36,992 bases of DNA from Bacteroidota bacterium (GTDB taxonomy: Bacteria > Bacteroidota > Bacteroidia > Bacteroidales > UBA10428), in contig QKEH01000112.1 in the NCBI GenBank assembly GCA_003252385.1, positions 1 through 36,992 of the forward strand, in the 5' to 3' direction. A program made the translations under genes and the position numbers. The notes below the pieces were generated by a model. The model saw only the letters and a list, made by a program, of their open reading frames with translations, did not search any database and was not told where the DNA came from. Positions 1-7,686 of this stretch are shown piece after piece. How positions within the stretch are numbered: the first letter of the stretch is position 1; each line of letters opens with the position of its first letter.

Positions 1-336
1 ATGGGAGTGGCCCGATACGAATAGTTTTGGAGGATGGCTTACTATTTGCTGAACAATGCTACGGTCGTAATGACCCGGGTAACCGCCGATATGCTTTATG
101 AGAACATCTACATTTTCGCAGGTAAAACGCTGCACTTCGGGGCAGCAGGAGCGAATGGGGTTTCCGTCGATGTTGCCATAAACCGCCCGAACGGGTTTGT
201 AGTTCTCGAGTTGTTCCAGGGTTTGCATGGTGCCAATATCACCGGCATGCCATATTTCATCGCAGTTTTCAAAGTGATGCAGGATTCGGTCGTCGAGGTA
301 GCCGTGGGTATCGGAAAGAAGGCCAATGGTAGTCAT
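1..336 (-). CDS. YfcE/MJ0936-type metallophosphoesterase, 3' part cut by window edge
   Basis: The gene reads leftward from ATG at 336-334 and runs off the window after 112 codons. The protein begins MTTIGLLSDTHGYLDDR and shows the calcineurin-like metal-binding motifs in order: D-x-H (SDTHG, residues 9-11), GD (HAGDIG), GN (VYGNIDGN) and finally GHSH in the last four codons visible. These motifs define the small YfcE/MJ0936 family, roughly 160-180 residues long, so about one third is missing. Family members are cytosolic Mn-dependent phosphodiesterases whose natural substrates are mostly unknown. The gene is divergent from rsmE. A near match to the minus-strand -7 consensus (CAAAGATG on the plus strand, 358-365) lies just upstream. 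Family assignment is secure; substrate cannot be named. Confidence 0.9.
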   Translation of the reverse strand, partial: MTTIGLLSDTHGYLDDRILHHFENCDEIWHAGDIGTMQTLEQLENYKPVRAVYGNIDGNPIRSCCPEVQRFTCENVDVLIKHIGGYPGHYDRSIVQQIVSHPPKLFVSGHSH

Positions 337-393
337 AGTGTACGGTATTTTAAAAGTTCAAAGATGGGGAAAAGATGCATTGGATAGGATTTT

Positions 394-433
394 GCCGGGC
401 AGCCTGCACAATAATTACAGTGTCATGCCCGGC
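394..433. repeat. Inverted repeat / hairpin in divergent intergenic region
   Basis: GCCGGGCA at 394-401 is perfectly complementary to TGCCCGGC at 426-433, with a 24-nt loop that can form a short inner CAC/GTG stem. It lies between the divergent phosphoesterase and rsmE genes. No U-tract follows on either strand, so a terminator is unlikely. It may be a leader structure or protein-binding palindrome. Confidence 0.5.
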
Positions 434-570
434 GATGCTTGGGCGGTGGAGTTTTTAGGGCTGGAAATTAGCCTGTAAGGAGCCCGGAGCAATACCTCCT
501 GGCACGTTTATGGAGGGGTGGCCTGATGCTGTCTGTTGCTGGGAGATACGTGACCTACGCAGAAACTTGT

Positions 571-578
571 TAACTTTG
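571..578 (+). promoter_or_regulatory. Bacteroidota -7 promoter element for rsmE
   Basis: TAACTTTG matches the Bacteroidota -7 consensus TAnnTTTG exactly and lies 27 bases before the ATG at 606. I see no clear -33 TTG at the usual spacing. Its position makes the 606 start more credible than any codon upstream of it. Confidence 0.6.
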
Positions 579-605
579 TGCGTAACATACCCAAAGCAAT
601 TCAGC

Positions 606-1307
606 ATGAACCTGTACTATGTTCCAGAGATAAACGCCGACAGGCTGATACTCCCCGATGAAGAAGCAAGACACTGTGTGCAGGTGCTGCGGTTAAAGGA
701 GGGTGATTTGTTGTACCTAACCAATGGGACGGGTATACTGGCACAAGCTCAGATTGTTGGCACTTATAAGCGTGAAGTGGAAGTTCAGATTGTGGAGCGG
801 CAACAAAAACCTCGCGACAGGTCGTACGCTCTTCACATGGTCATTGCGCCGACTAAAAATATTGATCGCTTCGAGTGGTTTCTCGAGAAGGTTACCGAAA
901 TAGGAGTGGACACCATCACCCCTGTTATTACCGAACATTCGGAACGGAAGGATATACGCCCGGATCGCTTGGAGAAGGTGCTGATTGCAGCGATGAAACA
1001 GTCGTTGAAATGGTATAAACCGGTTTTAAACCCGCTGTGCCGTTTGGATGATTTCCTGGCAGAGCCGTTGCATGTCCCAATGGCTATTGCATATTGTGGT
1101 ACTGCCGAGCGGCAACTGCTAAAGTCGTATTACCAGGTTGGCAGCGATATAGTTTTGTTGATAGGCCCTGAGGGAGATTTCTCGCCGAACGAAGTGGAAA
1201 AGGCCAAGGCCTCCGGAGCTGCCGTGATTAGTTTGGGCGAAAGCCGCCTGCGTACCGAAACGGCCGGAGTGGTAGCCTGCCATACCATCCATTTACTCAA
1301 CCAGTAA
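606..1307 (+). CDS. rsmE: 16S rRNA (uracil-1498-N3)-methyltransferase RsmE
   Basis: A 233-residue SPOUT methyltransferase that methylates N3 of U1498 in 16S rRNA, using S-adenosylmethionine, in the assembled 30S subunit. The N-terminal PUA-like part contains the typical EEARHCVQVLRLKEGD segment. The C-terminal knot, residues about 184-233, carries LLIGPEGDFSPNEVE, SLGESRLRTETA and the closing helix, which are the family's cofactor-binding loops. The frame stays open upstream to about 510, but the ATG at 606 gives the standard N-terminus MNLYYVPE and lies just after a TAnnTTTG element at 571-578. Length and motifs are normal. Uridine kinase follows 9 bases downstream on the same strand, so the two are probably co-transcribed. 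Confidence 0.95.
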   Translation: MNLYYVPEINADRLILPDEEARHCVQVLRLKEGDLLYLTNGTGILAQAQIVGTYKREVEVQIVERQQKPRDRSYALHMVIAPTKNIDRFEWFLEKVTEIGVDTITPVITEHSERKDIRPDRLEKVLIAAMKQSLKWYKPVLNPLCRLDDFLAEPLHVPMAIAYCGTAERQLLKSYYQVGSDIVLLIGPEGDFSPNEVEKAKASGAAVISLGESRLRTETAGVVACHTIHLLNQ

Positions 1308-1316
1308 CGGTAACCC

Positions 1317-1925
1317 ATGAGTGCACCTAAGATTATTGGTATTTGTGGTGGAAGTGCAAGCGGAAAAACCACCTTGGCGGAATCATTGCAGAGGTATTTA
1401 GGCAAAGAGCAGTGTGCTATTATTGGCATGGATTCCTATTACAAGGATTGTTCGGGAATGGATGCGTCGCAAATGAGTTTCGATGAGCCAGCCAGCTTTG
1501 ATCTGCCCTTATTGATTAAAGATTTACAACAACTGAAGATGGGGCAGGCGGTTACTGTTCCCTGTTACAATTACTGCACCCATTCACGCACAACCGACAG
1601 TCAACCGATGCTGCCTACTGCATTTATTTTGCTCGATGGGTTGTTTCTTTTTACACTTAATGCACTGAATGCCTTACTAGATTACCGGATTTATGTGGAT
1701 ACTCCGGCAGCAACCCGACTGGTGCGCCGCATCAACCGCGATGTTAAAGAACGGGGGCGAAGCGTGACTTCAGTGGTGGTTCAGTATTTGAATACCGTGG
1801 CACCCATGCACCGGGAGCATGTATTGCCCAACCGGGAACTTGCCGGGTGTGTGGTATCGGGCAGCGCACCTTTGGATCAGGCTCTTAGACATATTGCCCA
1901 ATCGTTAGGGATAAAAATTGGGTAG
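1317..1925 (+). CDS. udk: Uridine kinase
   Basis: A 202-residue cytosolic P-loop kinase that phosphorylates uridine (and cytidine) in pyrimidine salvage. The Walker A motif GGSASGKT is at residues 11-18. The substrate-binding aspartate is in the segment IIGMDSYYKD (D39). FDEPASFD and the lid region VRRINRDVKERGRS match the Udk/PRK family. The usual hydrophobic-EG segment is seen here as ILLDGLFLF, with Asp in place of Glu, a mild variation. Length is normal for the family. The start is an ATG 9 bases after rsmE. The pairing with rsmE is probably operonic rather than functional. Confidence 0.93.
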   Translation: MSAPKIIGICGGSASGKTTLAESLQRYLGKEQCAIIGMDSYYKDCSGMDASQMSFDEPASFDLPLLIKDLQQLKMGQAVTVPCYNYCTHSRTTDSQPMLPTAFILLDGLFLFTLNALNALLDYRIYVDTPAATRLVRRINRDVKERGRSVTSVVVQYLNTVAPMHREHVLPNRELAGCVVSGSAPLDQALRHIAQSLGIKIG

Positions 1926-1982
1926 TAGGGTGCTTCATGTCATAGGGTTGTCAGATGCAATAGCGAAATTTACCTAAAAATT

Positions 1983-2864
1983 ATGGTACACCGAATACAG
2001 GCCAAAACCATTCTTTCCAGGTTAAAAGCCGCTCCCGACCCCTATTTTGGCATCACCTATTCCATGAACCTGTACCGGGGCTGCCAGCATGCCTGTATCT
2101 ATTGCGATTCACGCAGTAAGGTGTATCAGTTGGGCGATTTGAGCGATATCCGGATTAAGGAGAATGCAATTGATCTATTGCATCAGGAGTTAAAAGTGAA
2201 ACGCCGCAAAGGTACCATTGGCACCGGTTCCATGAACGACCCTTATATGCCGGTTGAAGCGGAAGAAATGCTTACCCGAGGGGCGTTGTCGGTGATACGT
2301 GATCATCGTTACCCGGTGCATGTAATGACCAAATCCGATTTGGTAACCCGCGATGTGGATCTGCTACAGGATCTGTCGCGCAACTATGCAGCGGTATCAT
2401 TCACCATCACCACCCCATACGATACGGTATCACAGAAGATTGAACCCATGGCAGTCCCCTCCTCAAAACGTTTTGCCGCTATGGAGTTTCTGGCTCAAAA
2501 GGGATTGTATACCGGGGTAATACTAACTCCGGTTTTACCGTTCATTACCAACAAGCCCGAAGCCATTTCCGAATTGGTAAAGACAGCAGCAGGTTGCGGA
2601 GCTCAGTATGTTATTGGCTGGATGGGCATGACGCTTCGGGAGGGACAACGCGAATACTATTATGCACAGCTGGAAAAAAGTTTTCCGGGAATTCAAAAAA
2701 TGTATCAGCAACGGTATGCCTTGGAGTATTCCTGCACGGTTCCTAATGCTGCTGAGTGCCGGGAGGCTTATTATTCAGGCTGTGCGCAAATAGGTTTGCC
2801 CACCAAAATGCACTTTTATCAGGAGAATGATCCTAAGCAATTGAGCCTTTTTGAAAATTTCTAA
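1983..2864 (+). CDS. SPL-like radical SAM protein with C-terminal QLSLF motif
   Basis: A 293-residue radical SAM enzyme of the spore photoproduct lyase-like (SplB/Rv2578c) superfamily. The 4Fe-4S ligands are C34, C38 and C41 in RGCQHACIYC. The TIGTGSMNDPYMPVE and VHVMTKSDLVTRD segments are typical of the barrel. True spore photoproduct lyase acts in spore-formers; these short homologues in non-sporulating bacteria have no settled function, so DNA repair is only a suggestion. The extreme C-terminus holds QLSLF (residues 286-290), identical to the classic beta-sliding-clamp-binding pentapeptide consensus QL[S/D]LF. The gene starts 57 bases after udk with ATG and no strong ribosome-binding site. 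Confidence 0.88.
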   Translation: MVHRIQAKTILSRLKAAPDPYFGITYSMNLYRGCQHACIYCDSRSKVYQLGDLSDIRIKENAIDLLHQELKVKRRKGTIGTGSMNDPYMPVEAEEMLTRGALSVIRDHRYPVHVMTKSDLVTRDVDLLQDLSRNYAAVSFTITTPYDTVSQKIEPMAVPSSKRFAAMEFLAQKGLYTGVILTPVLPFITNKPEAISELVKTAAGCGAQYVIGWMGMTLREGQREYYYAQLEKSFPGIQKMYQQRYALEYSCTVPNAAECREAYYSGCAQIGLPTKMHFYQENDPKQLSLFENF

Positions 2865-2941
2865 TCCGGAAGTGTTTCCGAAAGCGGCCTGTTTGGCAGG
2901 ATAAAAACGGGACATTTTAAGCGGGGAGTAAAATTGTATTG

Positions 2942-2949
2942 TATTTTTG
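2942..2949 (+). promoter_or_regulatory. Bacteroidota -7 element upstream of the acyltransferase
   Basis: TATTTTTG matches TAnnTTTG exactly. It lies 25 bases before the ATG at 2975, which begins the out-of-frame N-terminal codons, and 86 bases before the only in-frame start-like codon at 3036. This favours 2975 as the ancestral start. Confidence 0.55.
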
Positions 2950-3035
2950 AGAACAACATTCCATTTAGATACTGATGATTCGATTTAGCATTAAGCAGAT
3001 TCTAAGCGCTAGTTAAGCGTTTCTATTATACCCGG

Positions 3036-3485
3036 TTGGTGAAATATCAGGCAAAAACAACCGGACGAGGATTACGGGTGAATGGGAGTTCTTATGTTTC
3101 GCAGGCTACCATCCTGGGTAATAATGTTCACTTCAATGGCATGCGGATACAGGGCAACGGTCCGGTTACCATTGGCGATAATTTTCATTCCGGCACAGAA
3201 TGTATGCTGCTTACCGAAAGCCATAATTACGAGGGTGAAGCCATACCCTACGATGCCACTGTAAAGCGCTACCAAATCAATATCGAAGATAATGTATGGC
3301 TGGGCAACCGGGTTATTGTTACCGGCAGCGTTTGCATAGGCGAAGGAGCCATTATTCAGGCTGGCAGTGTGGTGGTGTCCGATATTCCCAAATACGGCAT
3401 AGCAGGCGGGCATCCGGCCAAGGTATTTAAATATCGCGATGCACAACATTACGAGCAGCTCAAGTCGCAGGGCAAATTTCATTAG
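3036..3485 (+). CDS. Left-handed beta-helix (hexapeptide) acyltransferase, probable N-terminal frameshift
   Basis: A soluble LbH acyltransferase of the maltose/galactoside O-acetyltransferase-like group, common in polysaccharide loci and likely to O-acetylate a sugar. It shows ILGNNVHFNGMRIQGNG, the catalytic-type histidine in TESHNYEGEAIPYD, and C-terminal hexapeptide rungs ending IQAGSVVVSDIPKYGIAGGHPAKVFKYRD. The open frame has only TTG (3036) or GTG (3039) as a start. Upstream, ATG at 2975 opens 13 codons in another frame (MIRFSIKQILSAS, stop at 3014-3016), while the acyltransferase frame reads ALVKRFYYTRLVKYQ from 3006. Joining the two by a +1 shift near 3000-3010 would give the longer basic N-terminus I expect in this family. 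Either the gene is frameshifted or it uses a rare start. Confidence 0.8.
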   Translation: MVKYQAKTTGRGLRVNGSSYVSQATILGNNVHFNGMRIQGNGPVTIGDNFHSGTECMLLTESHNYEGEAIPYDATVKRYQINIEDNVWLGNRVIVTGSVCIGEGAIIQAGSVVVSDIPKYGIAGGHPAKVFKYRDAQHYEQLKSQGKFH

Positions 3486-3563
3486 TATCGTTATACAGGT
3501 AGTATGTTTATGTGTCTGACCGGTTTCAGGGACTTAACGTATAAAAAAAATACTTACAGTGCC

Positions 3564-3592
3564 TTGTAGCCATCGGATTAATTGTATTTTTG
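3564..3592 (+). promoter_or_regulatory. Bacteroidota promoter (-33 TTG, -7 TATTTTTG) for the nucleotide-sugar epimerase
   Basis: TTG at 3564-3566 is followed after 18 bases by TATTTTTG at 3585-3592, matching both parts of the Bacteroidota sigma-A consensus (TTG, about 19 bases, TAnnTTTG). Transcription would begin near 3599, supporting the ATG at 3621. This may be a main promoter of the plus-strand polysaccharide genes. Confidence 0.65.
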
Positions 3593-3620
3593 CGGCAGTT
3601 ATACCAGTATTGAATACATT

Positions 3621-4673
3621 ATGAAAATATTAATCACCGGGACTGCAGGATTTATTGGCTTTCACCTGGCACGTAAGTTACTGGAACGGGGCGATACTGT
3701 AGTAGGACTTGATAGTATTAACGATTACTACTCTGTCGATTTGAAATACAGTCGCCTGGAGGAAACGGGCATCTCCCGCGAAAAAGTTTGCTATGGCAAA
3801 GTGGTTCGTTCCGACCGTTATTCAAACTACAGCTTTATTCAGCTCAACCTGGAAGACAAGGAGAACCTAGACCGGCTTTTTGCCGAAGAGCAATTCGATA
3901 AGGTGTGCAACCTGGCTGCCCAGGCCGGAGTGCGGTATAGTTTGGAAAATCCTCGCGCCTATATCGATAGCAACATCATAGGTTTCATCAATATTTTAGA
4001 AGCCTGTCGTCACAACCGGGTAAAACACCTGGCTTATGCCAGCAGCTCAAGCGTATACGGATTGAACGAGGCCATGCCTTTTTCAACGCATGATAACGTA
4101 GATCACCCAATCAGCTTATATGCCGCAAGCAAAAAATCGAACGAGTTGATGGCGCATACCTACAGCAAGCTGTTTGATATTCCCACCACCGGTTTACGAT
4201 TTTTCACTGTATATGGTCCCTGGGGACGCCCCGATATGGCGCTTTTCTTGTTTACCAAGGCGATACAGGAGGGAAAACCCATCCAGGTATTTAACCAGGG
4301 CAATATGCGCCGCGACTTTACCTACGTGGCCGACATTGTGGAAGGCATCACCCGGGTTATAGATAACCCCCCGGCTCCCAATCCCTACTGGTCGGGCAAA
4401 GCCCCTGACCCGGCTAGCTCACCTGCACCCTATACGGTATATAATATTGGCAACAGTAACCCGGTTAATCTAATGGATTTTATCGAAGCCATTGAGAAAG
4501 CCCTGGGTAAAAAAGCCGAAAAAGAATTCCTGCCTCTTCAGGCTGGCGATGTTCCTGCTACTTGGGCCGATACATCGGATTTGGAGAATAATCTGGGGTA
4601 CAAACCCAATACTTCGGTTCAGGAGGGGATTGGGGAGTTTATTAGGTGGTATACGGGGTATTATAAGTACTAG
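3621..4673 (+). CDS. UDP-glucuronate 4-epimerase-like extended SDR
   Basis: A 350-residue extended short-chain dehydrogenase closest to the CapI/LspL family, which interconverts UDP-glucuronate and UDP-galacturonate in the cytosol for capsule or O-antigen synthesis. The NAD-binding glycine motif is TGTAGFIG (G7, G10, G13). The catalytic serine lies in ASSSSVYG (S141-S144) and the Y-x3-K pair is Y167/K171 in YAASKK. Family-specific segments are [28 protein letters not shown] and [16 protein letters not shown]. An open stretch upstream from 3582 overlaps the promoter's -7 element, so ATG 3621 is the start. The precise uronic acid substrate is inferred from family resemblance. Next gene is 87 bases downstream. 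Confidence 0.9.
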   Translation: MKILITGTAGFIGFHLARKLLERGDTVVGLDSINDYYSVDLKYSRLEETGISREKVCYGKVVRSDRYSNYSFIQLNLEDKENLDRLFAEEQFDKVCNLAAQAGVRYSLENPRAYIDSNIIGFINILEACRHNRVKHLAYASSSSVYGLNEAMPFSTHDNVDHPISLYAASKKSNELMAHTYSKLFDIPTTGLRFFTVYGPWGRPDMALFLFTKAIQEGKPIQVFNQGNMRRDFTYVADIVEGITRVIDNPPAPNPYWSGKAPDPASSPAPYTVYNIGNSNPVNLMDFIEAIEKALGKKAEKEFLPLQAGDVPATWADTSDLENNLGYKPNTSVQEGIGEFIRWYTGYYKY

Positions 4674-4760
4674 GTAGATAGACAGAAAAGCTTCGTGGTG
4701 TATACATCATTGGATATACTCTCTCAATCAGGATTATTTCACATGAATTAAAGGAATAAA

Positions 4761-6560
4761 ATGCAAGCAATAATATTAGCCGCAGGAATGGGTAAACGCC
4801 TGGCAGAACTTACTGAGGAGGTTACCAAGTGTATGGTTAAAGTGAATGGAACGCATTTGATCAACAGGGCATTAGATACCCTTACTACTTTCGATATTCA
4901 GCGAATAGTAATGGTGGTGGGATATAAAGGTGATAAACTTAGAGAACACCTTGGCGACACCTACAACAATATCCCTTTAGTGTATGTTGAGAATCCAATT
5001 TATGATAAAACCAATAATATCTATTCGCTCTATCTGACCCGTGATTTATTGGAAGAGGATGATACCTTGCTGCTGGAAAGCGACCTTATTTTCGATCGAT
5101 CCATAATTGAAAAGGCCCTCGAAGGGGATAAAGATAATGTCGTGGTGTTAGATAAATACCAGTCGTGGATGGATGGCACTGTGGCGGAGTTAAATAAGCA
5201 GAACGACATTACTCATTTTATTTCTAAGAAAGATTTCGATTACTCGCATATTGATAAATACTATAAGACAGTTAATATTTACCGTTTTTCAAAAGAGTTT
5301 TCGCAAAACCATTATAGCCCGTTTCTCGAAGCTTACTGTAAATCGGTTGGGCATAACGAGTACTATGAGAATGTTTTGAAGGTACTGGCCTTTTTGGATG
5401 GGACAGTTCTTCATGCCCGTGTATTAGAGCCTAGCGATAAATGGTATGAGATTGATGATAAGCTCGATCTGCATAATGCCGAAACCCTTTTTGCCGACGA
5501 CATTTCGAAATATCAGATGCGTTATGGTGGTTATTGGCGCTTTCCTTTTCTGAAAGACTTTTGCTATTTAGTAAATCCTTACTTTCCACCTTCAAAAATG
5601 GTTGATGAGTATAAAACTTACTTTGAGACCTTACTTCATGATTATCCTTCGACCGGTAGTGTACAGAATTTGCTGGCGGCAAAAATGTTTAATTGCAACC
5701 AGGAAAATATCCTGGTGGGGAATGGCGCGGCAGAGTTGATATCTAACCTTATGTCGAGCTTCTCGGATGAAACTATTGGGGTTATTTTACCCACGTTTCA
5801 TGAGTATGTAGCCCGCACTCCGGAAGATAAAATACGCACCTTTACTCCTCAAAACCAGGATTACAATTATACCATTGACGATCTGAAAACTTTTAGTGCG
5901 GATATTGATAACCTCTTATTAATTAACCCGGACAACCCGAGTGGTAATTTTATAGCAAAAGATCAGGTAATTGAACTGTTGGATTATTTAAAAGCAAAGA
6001 AAAAACGCTTAATTCTCGACGAAAGCTTTGTTGATTTCTCAACGGAGAATGATGAGAATTCTTTGATACGACGAGAGTTGATTTCAAAATATCCCAACTT
6101 GATAATTGTTAAGAGCATCAGCAAGAGTTATGGTGTTCCAGGTATACGTTTGGGTGTTTTGGTTACTGCCGATGTAGCTATATTGAAAACGGTTTTCGAT
6201 AAACTCCCTGTTTGGAATATTAATTCCTACGGTGAATTTTTCTTCCAAATTTTTGGTAAATACGAGGCTGATTACAAGCTGGCTACCAAAAAAATTGCCG
6301 CAGAGCGCGATCGCTTGTATGAACAGCTCTTAGGTATTCCATTCTTACGTCCTATTCCAACACAGGCCAACTATATTCTGTGCGAGGTGAGTGGTATGAC
6401 GGCCACCGGCTTAACCCGCACCATAATGAAAAAGAGCAATATATTGCTCAAAGACTGCACGGGAAAAACAGCTTTCGACAATAAAGAATTTATTCGTATT
6501 GCCGTGCGCGACAGAAATGATAATGAATACTTAATTGATGCACTTACGCAGTTGGTATGA
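4761..6560 (+). CDS. Bifunctional LicC-like nucleotidyltransferase / CobD-HisC-like PLP enzyme
   Basis: A 599-residue two-domain fusion. Residues 1 to about 245 form a sugar-phosphate-type nucleotidyltransferase: LAAGMGKRL (residues 6-14), K23 in the PK position (here TK), metal ligands E106 and D108 in LLLESDLIF, and W228-D232 (WYEID) as in LicC phosphocholine cytidylyltransferases. Residues from about 255 are a fold-type-I PLP domain resembling threonine-phosphate decarboxylase CobD and histidinol-phosphate aminotransferase: NPDNPSG (389-395), LDESFVDF (D420), the Schiff-base lysine K455 in SISKSYGVPGIRLG, and carboxylate-binding R579 in RIAVRDR. One polypeptide could make a phospho-amine and activate it with CTP. 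The stop overlaps the next start (ATGA), showing translational coupling. Decarboxylase versus aminotransferase activity cannot be decided from sequence alone. Confidence 0.85.
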   Translation: MQAIILAAGMGKRLAELTEEVTKCMVKVNGTHLINRALDTLTTFDIQRIVMVVGYKGDKLREHLGDTYNNIPLVYVENPIYDKTNNIYSLYLTRDLLEEDDTLLLESDLIFDRSIIEKALEGDKDNVVVLDKYQSWMDGTVAELNKQNDITHFISKKDFDYSHIDKYYKTVNIYRFSKEFSQNHYSPFLEAYCKSVGHNEYYENVLKVLAFLDGTVLHARVLEPSDKWYEIDDKLDLHNAETLFADDISKYQMRYGGYWRFPFLKDFCYLVNPYFPPSKMVDEYKTYFETLLHDYPSTGSVQNLLAAKMFNCNQENILVGNGAAELISNLMSSFSDETIGVILPTFHEYVARTPEDKIRTFTPQNQDYNYTIDDLKTFSADIDNLLLINPDNPSGNFIAKDQVIELLDYLKAKKKRLILDESFVDFSTENDENSLIRRELISKYPNLIIVKSISKSYGVPGIRLGVLVTADVAILKTVFDKLPVWNINSYGEFFFQIFGKYEADYKLATKKIAAERDRLYEQLLGIPFLRPIPTQANYILCEVSGMTATGLTRTIMKKSNILLKDCTGKTAFDNKEFIRIAVRDRNDNEYLIDALTQLV

Positions 6561-7636
6561 GGATTTGCATTATTGGAGGAGGAAACTTAGCCCATTCATT
6601 AGTGGCCACCTTGGGGCACAATGGAAACGAAGTCACAGTTCTTACATCGCGTTTTAATGAGTGGAGTGATTCGATAACAGATATTACAACCAATCCCAAT
6701 ATCACGGGTAAAGCTATCGCTTGCAACAGCTATGAAGCATGTATCCCGAAAGCAGAACTAATTCTAATTACCGTTCCTGCCTTTCTGAAGGCTGAGGTGT
6801 TACTGAACATTAAGCCCTATTTTAACCCAAACTCATGGATAGGCGCTTTCCCCGGAGGGCCAAGTTTTGATTTACTTGCAAAACAAATTCTTGGTGAAAA
6901 TACCCGGTATTTTGCCAGTCAGCGAGTGCCCTATATATGCCGGGTTGAAGAATATGGGAAAACCGTGAATAGTTTCCCGAAAGATGCTATGCACCTGGCT
7001 ATTTCCTGTCAGCATGATGTTAAGGAGTTAGTATCATTTTTAAAAGATCAGCTTTCCATGGAAATTAGTTCTCTGGATAGCTTTTTACAAATCTCTATTT
7101 CTAATTCAAACCCTATCTTGCATCCTTCGCGCTTGTATTCGCTTTTTCACAATTACAAGGAGGGAACCATTTATCCAAAGGAGTATTTATTTTACGAAGA
7201 GTGGGATGATTATGCTTCGGAGCTTTTAATTAGTATGGATAATGAATTACAACACATTGTTAGACAAATAAATATTAGTACATTACAGATCAACACCATA
7301 ACAAAACATTATGGAGTAGTTGATGTGCCCAGCATGACCCGTAAGATTACTAGTATTGAATCGTTTAAAAATATTTACACACCCATGGTTGAAGTGGATG
7401 GTGGTTACCTTCCCGATTTTAACAGCCGCTATTTTACCGAGGACTTTTGCTTTGGTTTACTCGTTCTAAAAGACTACGCTCAATTGTTTGAGGTAGCTAC
7501 TCCAACAATGGATAAGGTTATTGAATGGGGGCTGCGAAATAGTGCGGCAGCAGCAGCCACCAAACCTCCTTTGCTTGCTGAATTTGGGATACAAACCAGG
7601 GAAGATTTTTACGAGGAGTATATAATAAATGGTTAA
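6557..7636 (+). CDS. NAD(P) octopine/nopaline (opine) dehydrogenase-family protein
   Basis: A 359-residue protein with an N-terminal Rossmann domain (CIIGGGNLAHS, glycines 7 and 9) and a C-terminal opine-dehydrogenase helical domain. The family's N-x2-x-H-P signature is present as NSNPILHPSRL with H189, and the late segments PSMTRKITSIE and DFNSRYFTEDFCFG also fit. Opine dehydrogenases reductively couple the amino group of an amino acid or amine to an alpha-keto acid such as pyruvate, using NAD(P)H. The start overlaps the stop of the preceding fusion gene by 4 bases, and a CDP-alcohol phosphotransferase-like gene follows 50 bases later. I infer that it modifies the amine made or activated by its neighbours. 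Substrates are unknown. Confidence 0.82.
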   Translation: MRICIIGGGNLAHSLVATLGHNGNEVTVLTSRFNEWSDSITDITTNPNITGKAIACNSYEACIPKAELILITVPAFLKAEVLLNIKPYFNPNSWIGAFPGGPSFDLLAKQILGENTRYFASQRVPYICRVEEYGKTVNSFPKDAMHLAISCQHDVKELVSFLKDQLSMEISSLDSFLQISISNSNPILHPSRLYSLFHNYKEGTIYPKEYLFYEEWDDYASELLISMDNELQHIVRQINISTLQINTITKHYGVVDVPSMTRKITSIESFKNIYTPMVEVDGGYLPDFNSRYFTEDFCFGLLVLKDYAQLFEVATPTMDKVIEWGLRNSAAAAATKPPLLAEFGIQTREDFYEEYIING

Positions 7637-7686
7637 AACTATACAATTACGTTTAACCAGCATTTAATTGTTGAAACAGAACCTCT

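Noticed and set aside
34-387. Plus-strand frame of 117 codons at the left edge
   Set aside because: It is a shadow of the phosphoesterase gene, whose motifs are unmistakable on the minus strand.
4761-6560. Phosphonate pathway (PntC-like cytidylyltransferase fused to AEP transaminase)
   Set aside because: No PEP mutase or phosphonopyruvate decarboxylase is present in the window, and the PLP domain looks CobD/HisC-like rather than class V AEP transaminase. It remains a less likely alternative.
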